A stretch of 64,000 nt of DNA from an uncultured Bacteroidales bacterium (GTDB taxonomy: Bacteria > Bacteroidota > Bacteroidia > Bacteroidales > Paludibacteraceae). The notes beneath the pieces are model-generated. The model was given only the letters and a program-made list of their open reading frames with translations, was not told the origin of the DNA and did not search any database. Made by a program: the position numbers and the translations under genes. Below, piece after piece: positions 37,285-45,350 of this stretch (position 1 is its first letter; every line of letters starts with the position of its first letter). The DNA lies in assembly GCA_900320865.1 (NCBI GenBank), contig ONTT01000005.1, forward strand, positions 1 through 64,000. The letters run 5' to 3'.

Positions 37285-37874
37285 CTTTTAACGATAAATC
37301 GTTACTTTTTACCCCATTTCCCCGACATTTGCACTATTCTTTGTTTGAAAATAAATAATCCATCTCTTTCGTCCTGTTCGCGAGTCGTCAGGCTCGCGCT
37401 TCGTTCTTTTCCCTTCTTTGCTGTTTAGGGCTGTAACTCGGGACATAGGCGGTTTAGTCCCTCGTGTCCTATCTCCGCGATAGGACGGTTCTTATCTCGC
37501 TTCGCTCGAACGATTACTTCGACCCTCGCGTCTCGCTCTTCATCAATTGGGGCCCCCGACGAATTCTTAATTCGTGGGGAGAAAGCGTAGCGCAAGGCGT
37601 AGTGCTCTACGAGGGCTGCGCCCGTTGTCGCACGAGCCTTAGCGCAAGCGCTCGCCCGCCCGCTTCGGTCTCAATGCGGGTGTAGCCCATGCGGAGTGTA
37701 TGTTTATTACCAGCGGATGCCCACTTGGCGCCGCCCTTTTCGTCCATTACACCGGCATATTATGCCGGTTTAGTACGTCCCGCTGTCTCCTCCTCGCCGC
37801 TATTCCGGCGAGCTCGTTTTGTCCATTGAAATCGGATTCTATCCGATATTTTTCATAGAAAAATCACCCTTTTC
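37285..37874. other. GC-rich palindrome-dense spacer
   Basis: No gene is supported in this stretch. It is packed with short inverted repeats: GTCCTATC/GATAGGAC near 37465-37485, CCGGCAT/ATGCCGG near 37752-37768, GAATTC/GAATTC-type arms near 37560, and others. A 73-aa open frame (37464-37685) lies across the repeats and is probably not a gene. Such spacers recur in Bacteroidota genomes in my experience, but I could not confirm copies elsewhere. Confidence 0.5.
37376..37398 (+). repeat. 23-nt hairpin repeat, copy 1
   Basis: A GTTCGCGAG-type hairpin with CGCGAG/CTCGCG arms is identical over 23 nt to the copy at 39853-39875. Each copy is followed by a T/C-rich run, as in an intrinsic terminator. 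One copy lies on each side of the LRR gene and its leader. Confidence 0.7.
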
Positions 37875-37905
37875 TTGCATATGTCAAAAATTTGTTGTAT
37901 CTTTG
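37875..37905 (+). promoter_or_regulatory. Bacteroidota promoter for the LRR-protein leader
   Basis: TTG (37875-37877), a 20-nt spacer and TATCTTTG (37898-37905) match the pattern. The surrounding 33 nt (37875-37907) differ by one base from 39907-39939 upstream of the small winged-helix gene. Confidence 0.75.
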
Positions 37906-37930
37906 CACCCGCAAAGGTTTTATAACCCTC

Positions 37931-38129
37931 CGTCGCTTGCCGACGTAAAACAGCAAGGACATATTGGTTTTTCGCGTTTGCGATTTATTGGGTGCTCAAG
38001 AATGTAGGAAGTTCAAAGAGGTATACCAATAATAAGTCAGCAAGCGTCCATAGTATATATGGGCGTGACTTATCGGTATACGGGCATTTCCTACAGCCTT
38101 TGAGCAGATAAGGAACGTCCATTTTTTTT
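37931..38129 (+). ncRNA. Candidate structured leader or small RNA with a rod-shaped hairpin
   Basis: Transcription from 37898-37905 would give a ~220-nt non-coding stretch before the LRR gene. It contains CGTCG-cttgc-CGACG (37931-37945), then a continuous rod of five stems. TGCTCAA 37993-37999 pairs with 38100-38106. TGTAGGAA 38003-38010 pairs with 38088-38095. GTATACC 38021-38027 pairs with 38075-38081. TAAGTCA 38033-38039 pairs with 38066-38072. CGTCCATA 38045-38052 pairs with 38058-38065. The loop is GTATA. That gives 37 base pairs, only one a G-U. A run of eight T follows at 38122-38129. I cannot assign a known RNA family. Confidence 0.6.
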
Positions 38130-38165
38130 GTTGTGCATTATTTTAACTTTTAAATTATAATGATT

Positions 38166-39806
38166 ATGAAAACAAAAATTTTTTCTCTTTTATTTGCGAT
38201 TACGGTAATCGTAAATATGCTCTACGCCGAGAAAGTACAGGTAGGCGATTTGTACTATAACATTGATGCATCTACTTTGACGGCCGAAGTGACATTTAAG
38301 GACAGATTTGACGATGTTAACTATGGGAATATAAAGAGCGTTACAATCCCGCAATCTGTCACAAAAAGTGGTAAAACCTATTCTGTTACTGCTATTGGCG
38401 ACAATGCTTTTGTACATTGCGTCCAATTAGCAACAGTGGTTATTCCTAGTAGCGTAAAATCGATAGGAGGTAATGCGTTTGGCTATTGTTCTTCTCTCAG
38501 TTCTATTACTATTCCAGAATCTGTAGAAAAGATAGGTGGATGCGCATTCTACGATTGCTCTTCTTTGACATCTATTGTCTTACCAGATAATCTCAAAGAA
38601 CTTGAGGGAGGAGTTTTTATGAAATGTGTTCAGTTGGGGGCAGTTAATATCCCTAATAAAGTTACAACTATAGGTCCTGGTGCTTTCTGGGGGTGCTGGT
38701 TCCTAAGCAAAATTACCTTACCAGATGGGGTTAAAACAGTTGAATCTACTGCTTTCAAAAATTGTTTATCTCTGCAAGAAATCTCTATTGGCGCTAATGT
38801 GGCGTACTTTGGATCCGATGCCTTTCTGGATTGTTCCAACTTACAAAAAATTAATATTTCGAATCTGAGAAGATGGCTCACTACGGATTTTGCGAATGAG
38901 AAAGGAAATCCGCTCTACTATGCTAAACACTTGTATCTTGATAATTCCGAGGTGGTGGATTTAACAATTCCTGCCGACGTTCAGACTATTAATGAGCGAG
39001 TATTTATAAAGGGTGTTTTTAATACAGTAACCATTCCGCATACGGTAGATACTATCGGGAAAGACGCTTTTGCCGATGGGCAGATAAACTCCGTGAACAC
39101 AGACGACCTGACGCATTGGTATAACATCTATTTCGCAAACGAGAAGAGTAATCCTATTTCTTGTTCGCGAAAGCTCTTATTAAATAATATCGAAGTTAAA
39201 GAGCTGAATATTCCAGTACAAGTCACCACTATTGGACAATATGCATTTTATGGTGATGAACTACTCGAAAAAGTCATTGTCCCGCAACACGTGGAAAATA
39301 TCGAATCTGGATCTTTTGGTTCATGTAGTAAGTTAGACTCTGCTATTATTGAACATATAGATACAACCTGTGTCGTGGGGACAAGCGCTTTCCCGTTTAG
39401 AACAAAAGTGGTGCTCCAATGTGGGAATTTGAGTAAATTCAACGAATATAGCAATTGGAAGAGTTATAGTTTGTGTACGCTACATCCTTTTGAAATAACA
39501 TGTACGAAGAATATAGAAGAAGCTGGTAAAATTGCAATTGTTCAAGATTGTGAAAACGTTACTCTCTCTGCAGAGGCAAATGAAAACTACATCTTTATCA
39601 AGTGGTCGGATGGTGTCACGGATGAGATAAGGGAAATAGTCTTAACAAACGACTTATCATTAGAAGCCGAGTTTGCATCTACTGAAGCCCTCGGTCAAAT
39701 CACCAATGACGAGTTACCAACTACCACTAAGATCCTCTGTAACGGCCAAATCTTCATCCTCCGCGGGGATAAGACCTATACGGTAACCGGCCAAGAAGTG
39801 AGATAA
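38166..39806 (+). CDS. BspA-like leucine-rich-repeat surface protein
   Basis: This protein (about 546 aa; an ATG at 38160 is an alternative start) has a signal peptide (MKTKIFSLLFAITVIVNMLYA). A run of about ten LRR_5/BspA-type repeats of ~23 residues follows (IPSSVKSIGGNAFGYCSSLSS, IPESVEKIGGCAFYDCSSLT), to about residue 440. An InlB-repeat-like region (ITLTKNIEEAGK-type, VTLSAEANENYIFIKWSDG) comes next. The last ~20 residues match the shared secretion tail (NGQIFILRGDKTYTVTGQEV). BspA-like proteins bind host or matrix proteins. Base composition is more AT-rich than the neighbours, suggesting transfer. Confidence 0.85.
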   Translation: MKTKIFSLLFAITVIVNMLYAEKVQVGDLYYNIDASTLTAEVTFKDRFDDVNYGNIKSVTIPQSVTKSGKTYSVTAIGDNAFVHCVQLATVVIPSSVKSIGGNAFGYCSSLSSITIPESVEKIGGCAFYDCSSLTSIVLPDNLKELEGGVFMKCVQLGAVNIPNKVTTIGPGAFWGCWFLSKITLPDGVKTVESTAFKNCLSLQEISIGANVAYFGSDAFLDCSNLQKINISNLRRWLTTDFANEKGNPLYYAKHLYLDNSEVVDLTIPADVQTINERVFIKGVFNTVTIPHTVDTIGKDAFADGQINSVNTDDLTHWYNIYFANEKSNPISCSRKLLLNNIEVKELNIPVQVTTIGQYAFYGDELLEKVIVPQHVENIESGSFGSCSKLDSAIIEHIDTTCVVGTSAFPFRTKVVLQCGNLSKFNEYSNWKSYSLCTLHPFEITCTKNIEEAGKIAIVQDCENVTLSAEANENYIFIKWSDGVTDEIREIVLTNDLSLEAEFASTEALGQITNDELPTTTKILCNGQIFILRGDKTYTVTGQEVR

Positions 39807-39852
39807 ACCTTCGTCCATTTGCCGAGATCTCATCCGGCACCCCTTTCGTTAA

Positions 39853-39875
39853 GTTCGCGAGTCGTCAGGCTCGCG
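39853..39875 (+). repeat. 23-nt hairpin repeat, copy 2
   Basis: This copy is identical to the one at 37376-37398. It starts about 47 nt after the LRR-gene stop and is followed by TTCTTTTTCTTG, so it may serve as that gene's terminator. Confidence 0.7.
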
Positions 39876-39905
39876 TTCTTTTTCTTGATAAATTCCCCTC
39901 CAAAA

Positions 39906-39937
39906 TTTGCATATATCAAAAATTTGTTGTATCTTTG
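39906..39937 (+). promoter_or_regulatory. Bacteroidota promoter for the small winged-helix gene
   Basis: TTTG (39906-39909), a 20-nt spacer and TATCTTTG (39930-39937) lie 23 nt before the start codon at 39961. The cassette is nearly identical to the promoter at 37875-37905. Confidence 0.75.
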
Positions 39938-39960
39938 CAGTCGCAAATTTTAAAGGTTAT

Positions 39961-40314
39961 ATGGCAAAGAGTTTTTATTTTTCGATACAGAGTTGGATGT
40001 TGGAGGAGATGGACCTGTCCCTTACCGACGTCGCGGTGTTCGCATATATCAACGGATTAACCAATTCCGAGGAACTGGGCAAACAAGGATGGCACGGATC
40101 AATACGATGTCTGGCCAAAGTGCTGCATGTTTGCTCTTCTACCATGAATGATATCATAAATCGTTTAGAACAGCGAGGATTCATCCGCATCGCTAACGGC
40201 TTTATTATCAGCAACTTACACCGAGATCTACCTCCTAAAGAAGAGCCAAAAACACCCGCTGTCCAGAATCCGGACACTATTGAACAGGTAGATGGTATCG
40301 AAATGCCATTTTAA
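39961..40314 (+). CDS. Small winged-helix-like DNA-binding protein
   Basis: This 117-aa protein has a helix-turn-helix-like pattern: SLTDVAVFAYINGLTNS, then GSIRCLAKVLHVCSSTMNDIINRLEQRGFIRIANGFI (about residues 42-80), as in MarR/replication-initiator-like winged helices. The last ~25 residues are acidic and Pro-rich. Its role is unknown. It could act on the repeats 100-370 nt downstream. The start at 39961 is chosen because the upstream frame runs through the promoter. Confidence 0.65.
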   Translation: MAKSFYFSIQSWMLEEMDLSLTDVAVFAYINGLTNSEELGKQGWHGSIRCLAKVLHVCSSTMNDIINRLEQRGFIRIANGFIISNLHRDLPPKEEPKTPAVQNPDTIEQVDGIEMPF

Positions 40315-40330
40315 GGCGTCTTTGTAAACG

Positions 40331-40405
40331 GATATCGGACAGCCGTGTACGGAAATCGTTCGTATCTGTGCGGAATCCGTGCATTATTGTGCGATAATCG
40401 GACAG
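40331..40405. repeat. Direct repeats downstream of the winged-helix gene
   Basis: GATATCGGACAG (40331-40342) and GATAATCGGACAG (40393-40405) flank further related words (GTACGG, GTGCGG, GTGCGA). No gene is supported between 40315 and 40677; apart from these repeats and the iteron-like array the stretch shows nothing I recognise. Confidence 0.5.
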
Positions 40406-40585
40406 AATTATTAAATAAACGCTAGTATGGCTGCTGCTGCAAGGCGGGGCAAGACAGGACTGAAACATTTTGAAAGAAAGAATTTATATATATTTTCCTC
40501 GAATCTTTGTATGCACCTTATGAACCCAACCGCCAACACCTTAACAATCATAGACAGAATAAGGCATGCATAGGAGTTCTATTGG

Positions 40586-40625
40586 GTGATTATAGCGTGA
40601 TTAATGCGTGATTATTGTGTGATTC
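40586..40625. repeat. Iteron-like 11-bp tandem repeats
   Basis: Three exact-length 11-bp units plus a partial one: GTGATTATAGC, GTGATTAATGC, GTGATTATTGT, GTGATTC. The 11-bp phase is close to one helical turn, as expected for a protein-binding array. They lie 53-92 nt upstream of the unrecognised gene at 40678 and downstream of a winged-helix gene. Confidence 0.65.
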
Positions 40626-40677
40626 GAAGAGGAGGAGGAAGAAGCAAATTTGTTAAACAACTGAAAATCAAATATTT

Positions 40678-41100
40678 ATGGCAAGAGAAAAACTTTCCGC
40701 GGGTATTGATGAAGTCAACGGAGCTACCTCTCCCGGACATATCCATCGCATCAAACGCTTTCGCGATCCACGGGGACGTATCATTGGCGTCGGAGTACAA
40801 GAAACATATGACGTCAAGCACCCTCGTAACTGGAAAAAGAAACCTGCCGTAGGGGAAGAGAAAGCGAACCAGCAGCTCTTCAAAAAAGCCTCTGAAATCA
40901 TGGATAAAGCTTTGAGTGACCCTAAACTCTATGACTATTGGCAGCGGCGTTTCGAAGCGCAGTTATTTGCCACAAAAGGCTCTAAACCCGATCGTTTTGC
41001 CCTCGCCCTGCCGAATGGTACCAAGAAGCGCTACATACGTTTCGACGCCTTTGTACGTGCCATGATCATGCAGGAACTCAAAGCCAAACAACAAAAATAG
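40678..41100 (+). CDS. Unrecognised conserved-looking protein
   Basis: This 140-aa basic protein starts MAREKLSAGIDEVNGATSPG. It has VQETYDVKHPRNWKKKP and a C-terminal YIRFDAFVRAMIMQELKAKQ. There is no signal peptide or membrane segment. I do not recognise a family. It follows the iteron-like array and precedes the thiL promoter. The codon use looks real (no stop shadows, A-rich start context AAATATTTATG), so I treat it as a gene of unknown function. Confidence 0.6.
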   Translation: MAREKLSAGIDEVNGATSPGHIHRIKRFRDPRGRIIGVGVQETYDVKHPRNWKKKPAVGEEKANQQLFKKASEIMDKALSDPKLYDYWQRRFEAQLFATKGSKPDRFALALPNGTKKRYIRFDAFVRAMIMQELKAKQQK

Positions 41101-41119
41101 CGTTTTTTTGCTAAAAATC

Positions 41120-41150
41120 TTGCAAATTTGAAAAATTTGTAGTACCTTTG
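41120..41150 (+). promoter_or_regulatory. Bacteroidota promoter for thiL
   Basis: TTG (41120-41122), a 20-nt spacer and TACCTTTG (41143-41150) lie 24 nt before the chosen thiL start. No thiamine-pyrophosphate riboswitch is visible. Confidence 0.7.
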
Positions 41151-41174
41151 CGCCCGATTTTATTTTGGCGTATT

Positions 41175-42194
41175 ATGGCGAAAACAGAAATAGCTTCATT
41201 GGGTGAGTTCGGACTCATCAAAGAACTGACCAAAGACATCAAGCCTGTGCAGCCCAGTACCCTCAAAGGAGTAGGGGATGACTGCGCGGTAATGAACTTT
41301 GGTAATGACTCAAAAGTGCTGATGACAACGGATATGTTGTTGGAAGGCATTCATTTCAATTTGGAATACGTGCCGCTCAAGCACCTGGGCTACAAGGCTG
41401 CGGTGGTTAATTTCTCGGATATCTATGCGATGAACGGTACACCGACTCAGATCACGGTGAGCCTGGGTATCAGTAAGCGTTTCTCGGTAGAGGACATAGA
41501 GGCTTTGTACGCGGGCGTGCGCCTGGCGTGCGAGCGTTATGGTGTGGATATCGTTGGTGGCGACACCTGTGCGTCGATGACCGGCCTGACCATCAGTATC
41601 ACCTGTCTGGGTGTGGCCAAAGAGAAAGATATCGTCTATCGCAACGGCGCAAAACTGAACGACCTGATCTGCGTGAGCGGTAACTTGGGTACGGCTTATA
41701 TGGGTTTGCAGTTGCTGGAGCGCGAGCGCTTGGCGAATGCCGAACAACCGGATTTCGCGGGTAAGGAATACTTGCTGGAGCGGCAGTTGAAACCCGAAGC
41801 GCGACGCGATATCTTAGAGGCGCTGCGCAAAGCGGGTGTCAAACCGACAGCCATGATGGACGTGAGTGACGGACTCTCGTCCGAGTTGATGCATATCTGT
41901 TCGCAGAGCGGCGTGGGTTGCTGCATCTACGAAGACAAACTGCCGATAGACTTCGAGGCTGCGGCTTTGGCGGAGGAGATGAACCTGAATATCGTCACCT
42001 GTGCACTCAATGGCGGTGAGGACTATGAACTGCTCTTCACCTGCTCGCTGGACGACTATGAGAAACTGATCCCGATAGAGGACCTGTATATCATCGGCCA
42101 TATCACGAAGGCCGAATACGGATGTAACCTCATCGGCAGAAACGGAGAAGAAATTGCATTAAAAGCACAAGGATGGAACGCTTTTAATGAATAA
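41175..42194 (+). CDS. thiL: Thiamine-monophosphate kinase
   Basis: ThiL phosphorylates thiamine monophosphate to the active diphosphate. The 339-aa product belongs to the AIR synthase-like kinase fold, with GVGDDCAV (metal and ATP site), VLMTTDMLLEGIHF, NFSDIYAMNGTP, VGGDTC and a C-terminal NGGEDYELLFT. I chose the ATG at 41175 because it gives MAKTEIASLGEFGLI, the usual start; the earlier one lies inside the promoter. Confidence 0.94.
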   Translation: MAKTEIASLGEFGLIKELTKDIKPVQPSTLKGVGDDCAVMNFGNDSKVLMTTDMLLEGIHFNLEYVPLKHLGYKAAVVNFSDIYAMNGTPTQITVSLGISKRFSVEDIEALYAGVRLACERYGVDIVGGDTCASMTGLTISITCLGVAKEKDIVYRNGAKLNDLICVSGNLGTAYMGLQLLERERLANAEQPDFAGKEYLLERQLKPEARRDILEALRKAGVKPTAMMDVSDGLSSELMHICSQSGVGCCIYEDKLPIDFEAAALAEEMNLNIVTCALNGGEDYELLFTCSLDDYEKLIPIEDLYIIGHITKAEYGCNLIGRNGEEIALKAQGWNAFNE

Positions 42195-42207
42195 TTAATA
42201 GAGAATA

Positions 42208-43233
42208 ATGAATATCTTTTTTTCCATAGTTATACCGGTGTATAACCGGCCGGATGAGGTAGCGGAGTTGTTGGAGAGTCTGAGTAAACAGACGGACAAA
42301 GGCTTCGAGGTGCTGGTGATCGAAGATGGCTCGAGTGTGCCGTGCGAAGAAATCTGCAAACAATACGAGAAGCAACTCGACCTGCATTATTACTTCAAGC
42401 CCAATTCGGGGCGCAGCGAGACACGTAATTACGGTATTGCGCGTGCTACGGGTGATTGGTTTATTATCTATGACTCGGATGTCATCGTCCCGCCGCAGTA
42501 TATCGCTACGGTGCGCGCAGAACTGGCCAAACAGCCGGAAGTGAATTGTTACGGAGGACCCGATGCGGCGGACTCCAGTTTCTCGGACGTACAGAAAGCG
42601 ATTAACTACTCGATGACTTCGATCATGACGACCGGAGGTATCCGAGGCGCTACGAAGAATAAGAAAAAGTTCTCGCCGCGTTCGTTTAACATGGGTATCT
42701 CGCGTAAGTGCTTCGAGACCGTGGGCGGGTACAAGAACATGATCGGCGAAGACATCGATCTCAGTATCCGTATTCAGCAGGCGGGTTTCAAGACGACCCT
42801 CATCTCTGAGGCCTATGTCTATCATAAGCGCCGCGTGGATCTGAAGAAGTTCTTCCGCCAAGTCAATACCTTTGGTAAAGGTCGTGTCCTCTTAGGCGAA
42901 CTTCATCCGGGTAGCACGAAACTGGTGCACCTGTTACCGGCCGCTTTTGTGTTGGGCAATAGCGCACTCGTGCTGGCAGCCATCGCGTTGTTGGTCATCA
43001 GCCTTGTGACGAAAGCCTTCAGTCCTTGGTGGGCATTGCTCTGTCTGGCGCCTATCGCGCTCTACGTGTTGGGTATCTTTACCGAATCGCTCATCAAGAA
43101 TAAATCGCTGAAGATCGCTTTCCTCTCCATCGCTACGGCTTATATGCAGTTGTTCGGCTACGGAACGGGATTCCTCGGCGAGTGCCTGACGCACAAAGCC
43201 CGTAAAGCTAAACAGGAAGAGCTTTACAAATGA
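42208..43233 (+). CDS. Glycosyltransferase family 2 with C-terminal membrane segments
   Basis: This 341-aa protein has SIVIPVYNRPDEVAELLESL, VLVIEDGSSVPCEE, FIIYDSDVIVPPQY (DSD metal site) and GEDIDLSIRIQQAGF. Two or three hydrophobic segments follow after about residue 235. It is likely an inner-membrane-attached transferase for a surface glycan. It follows thiL by 13 nt and precedes the UDP-xylose synthase, which may supply its donor. Confidence 0.85.
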   Translation: MNIFFSIVIPVYNRPDEVAELLESLSKQTDKGFEVLVIEDGSSVPCEEICKQYEKQLDLHYYFKPNSGRSETRNYGIARATGDWFIIYDSDVIVPPQYIATVRAELAKQPEVNCYGGPDAADSSFSDVQKAINYSMTSIMTTGGIRGATKNKKKFSPRSFNMGISRKCFETVGGYKNMIGEDIDLSIRIQQAGFKTTLISEAYVYHKRRVDLKKFFRQVNTFGKGRVLLGELHPGSTKLVHLLPAAFVLGNSALVLAAIALLVISLVTKAFSPWWALLCLAPIALYVLGIFTESLIKNKSLKIAFLSIATAYMQLFGYGTGFLGECLTHKARKAKQEELYK

Positions 43234-43263
43234 TGAAATGATATAAATGATGAAAATGATAAT

Positions 43264-44205
43264 ATGAAAAAGATTTTAGTTACAGGAGGTGCAGGATTTC
43301 TCGGTTCGCACTTATGCGAGGCCTTGTTGAAACAAGGCAATGAGGTGATCTGCATGGACAATTATTTCACGGGCAGTAAGTCGAATATCGTTCATCTGCT
43401 CGACAACCCGTATTTCGAACTCTACCGTCATGACGTGACCATGCCGGCCCACGTGGAGGTGGATGAGATTTACAATCTCGCTTGTCCTGCTTCGCCGATT
43501 CACTACCAGTACGACCCGATCAAGACCATCCAGACCTCTATCATGGGTGCGATAAATATGTTAGGTGTAGCCAAACGCACGGGTGCGAAGATCCTGCAGG
43601 CTTCGACGAGTGAAGTGTACGGAGATCCGCATGTGCATCCGCAGCCCGAAGAGTATTGGGGTAATGTGAACCCGATTGGTATCCGTTCGTGCTATGACGA
43701 AGGCAAACGGTGCGCAGAGACTCTGTTCTTCGACTACCATCGTCAGAACAACGTGCGTATCAAAGTCATCCGTATCTTCAATACCTACGGCCCGAACATG
43801 CACCCGAATGACGGACGTGTGGTTTCGAACTTCATCGTGCAGGCCCTCAAAGGCAAAGATATCACGATCTACGGCGACGGTTCGCAAACCCGCTCGTTCT
43901 GTTACTGCGACGACCTTATTCGCGGCATGATCGCCATGATGGCTACGCCGGATGAGATCACGGGTCCGATTAACTTAGGTAACCCGCATGAGTTCACCAT
44001 CAAGCAATTGGCGGAATTAGTGATCGAACTGACGGGTTCGAAGTCGCAGATCATCTATGAGCCGCTTCCTTCCGATGACCCTACACAGCGTCAGCCGATC
44101 ATCGATAAGGCAAAAGAGATCCTGAATTGGGAGCCTACCGTACAATTACGCGAAGGACTCGTGAAGACGATCGAATATTTTGATAAGAAGTTGAAGAATG
44201 ATTAA
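43264..44205 (+). CDS. UDP-glucuronate decarboxylase (UDP-xylose synthase-like SDR)
   Basis: This 313-aa extended short-chain dehydrogenase converts UDP-glucuronate to UDP-xylose. It has [15 protein letters not shown] (NAD site), [38 protein letters not shown] with the catalytic Thr/Ser, [13 protein letters not shown] (YxxxK) and [13 protein letters not shown]. These are the marks of the UXS group. It would supply UDP-xylose to glycosyltransferases of this locus. Confidence 0.9.
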   Translation: MKKILVTGGAGFLGSHLCEALLKQGNEVICMDNYFTGSKSNIVHLLDNPYFELYRHDVTMPAHVEVDEIYNLACPASPIHYQYDPIKTIQTSIMGAINMLGVAKRTGAKILQASTSEVYGDPHVHPQPEEYWGNVNPIGIRSCYDEGKRCAETLFFDYHRQNNVRIKVIRIFNTYGPNMHPNDGRVVSNFIVQALKGKDITIYGDGSQTRSFCYCDDLIRGMIAMMATPDEITGPINLGNPHEFTIKQLAELVIELTGSKSQIIYEPLPSDDPTQRQPIIDKAKEILNWEPTVQLREGLVKTIEYFDKKLKND

Positions 44206-44683
44206 GCTTTTTTTGACGGACGTAGACGGCTGTCTGACAGACGGAGGTATGTATTACACCGCCGAAGGCGATGTGATGAAGCGTTTTTGCGTCTATGACG
44301 GCATGGGCATGGTCCTGCTCCGCAAAGCAGGTATAGCCTGTGGTATACTGACTTCCGAGAACAGTCCCATCGTGAAGGCACGGGCCGAGAAACTGAAGCT
44401 GGACTACCTGTATATGGGTGTAGGCAGTAAGGACCAGGCAGGCAGCCTGACGAAGTTAGAGGCCGCTAAACGAATCTGCGAGAAGATGGGTATCACCTTA
44501 GCGGAAGTATGCTATGTGGGCGATGATGTGAATGACATCGACCTCTTAGAAGCCGTCGGTATGCCCTGTTGCCCGCCGAATGCCCGTCCGGAAGTAAAAG
44601 CGATTCAAAACATCCGAGTTCTCCGGACAGCCGGAGGGCAAGGAGCCATTCGAGAAGTATGCGACATATTGCTTTCATATTAG
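44198..44683 (+). CDS. kdsC: KdsC-type HAD phosphatase (Kdo-8-phosphate phosphatase)
   Basis: This 161-aa HAD-family phosphatase has the DVDGCLTDG motif (nucleophile D), [10 protein letters not shown], a lysine in the third motif region, and [16 protein letters not shown]. This is the KdsC pattern. It would dephosphorylate 3-deoxy-D-manno-octulosonate 8-phosphate for LPS core synthesis; a NeuNAc-9-phosphate phosphatase role is less likely given kdsD nearby. It overlaps both neighbours. Confidence 0.85.
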   Translation: MIKLFLTDVDGCLTDGGMYYTAEGDVMKRFCVYDGMGMVLLRKAGIACGILTSENSPIVKARAEKLKLDYLYMGVGSKDQAGSLTKLEAAKRICEKMGITLAEVCYVGDDVNDIDLLEAVGMPCCPPNARPEVKAIQNIRVLRTAGGQGAIREVCDILLSY

Positions 44684-45348
44684 CCGGAGGCATGGGAAGC
44701 CGTGTGGGCGGAGAGACTCCGAAGCAGTTTTTACCTCTACCGGACGGACGTTCGGTACTGGAGCATTCGGTAGATGCCTTCGAACAGAGTCATTATATCC
44801 ATGAGATCGTCATTGTGACGCATCCTGATTGGATAGAAGAGACGGAACAGTTGGTGCAACGTAACTCATGGACCAAGGTGACGCATGTCATCAGTGGCGG
44901 AGCAGAACGATGGGAGAGTTCATGGAATGGCATTTCGCTGTACCTCAAGGATGATAAAAAAGATCCGGATACGTTCTATTGGTTCCACGATGCGGCGCGT
45001 CCCTTCGTTTCGCAGGATATCATCGCCCGTGTGGCAGAGGCGTTACGAAACCATCTTGCGGTAACCGTAGCTGTACCTGTTACGGATACATTATATAAAA
45101 TCGAGAGTGGAAAGCAGAAAGTAAAAAGTATGCCTTCGCGTAGCGAATATATGCGTGCGCAGACCCCGCAGGCTTTTCATTACTTAGTGATTGGTCCGGC
45201 CTATATGCGGGCAATAGAGAAAGGTAAGATTCAAGCGACCGACGATGTCGGAATTCTGATGGCCTATAACCCGGAAGTGGATGTGTATGTGGTAGCGGGC
45301 GAAGAGGCGAATCGCAAAATCACCTATAAGGAGGATCTCGAAAAGTAA
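44659..45348 (+). CDS. IspD-family cytidylyltransferase
   Basis: This 229-aa protein starts [27 protein letters not shown] and has GGAERWESSWNGI, WFHDAARPFVSQ and MRAQTPQAFHY, all in the IspD/TarI family. IspD makes CDP-methylerythritol in isoprenoid synthesis; TarI makes CDP-ribitol. Its place between kdsC and kdsD could mean either role. It overlaps kdsC by 25 bases. The ATG at 44659 fits the family start. Confidence 0.8.
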   Translation: MRHIAFILAGGMGSRVGGETPKQFLPLPDGRSVLEHSVDAFEQSHYIHEIVIVTHPDWIEETEQLVQRNSWTKVTHVISGGAERWESSWNGISLYLKDDKKDPDTFYWFHDAARPFVSQDIIARVAEALRNHLAVTVAVPVTDTLYKIESGKQKVKSMPSRSEYMRAQTPQAFHYLVIGPAYMRAIEKGKIQATDDVGILMAYNPEVDVYVVAGEEANRKITYKEDLEK

Positions 45349-45350
45349 TC

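Noticed and set aside
37464..37685. 73-aa open frame in the palindrome-rich spacer
   Set aside because: It runs across several inverted repeats, has no recognised motif, and its start lies in a hairpin. Chance open frame in GC-rich DNA is the simpler explanation.
38022..38080. SRP (4.5S) or tmRNA within the rod hairpin
   Set aside because: The SRP apical loop (GGAAG...GCAGCC type) and the tmRNA alanine-acceptor end are both absent.
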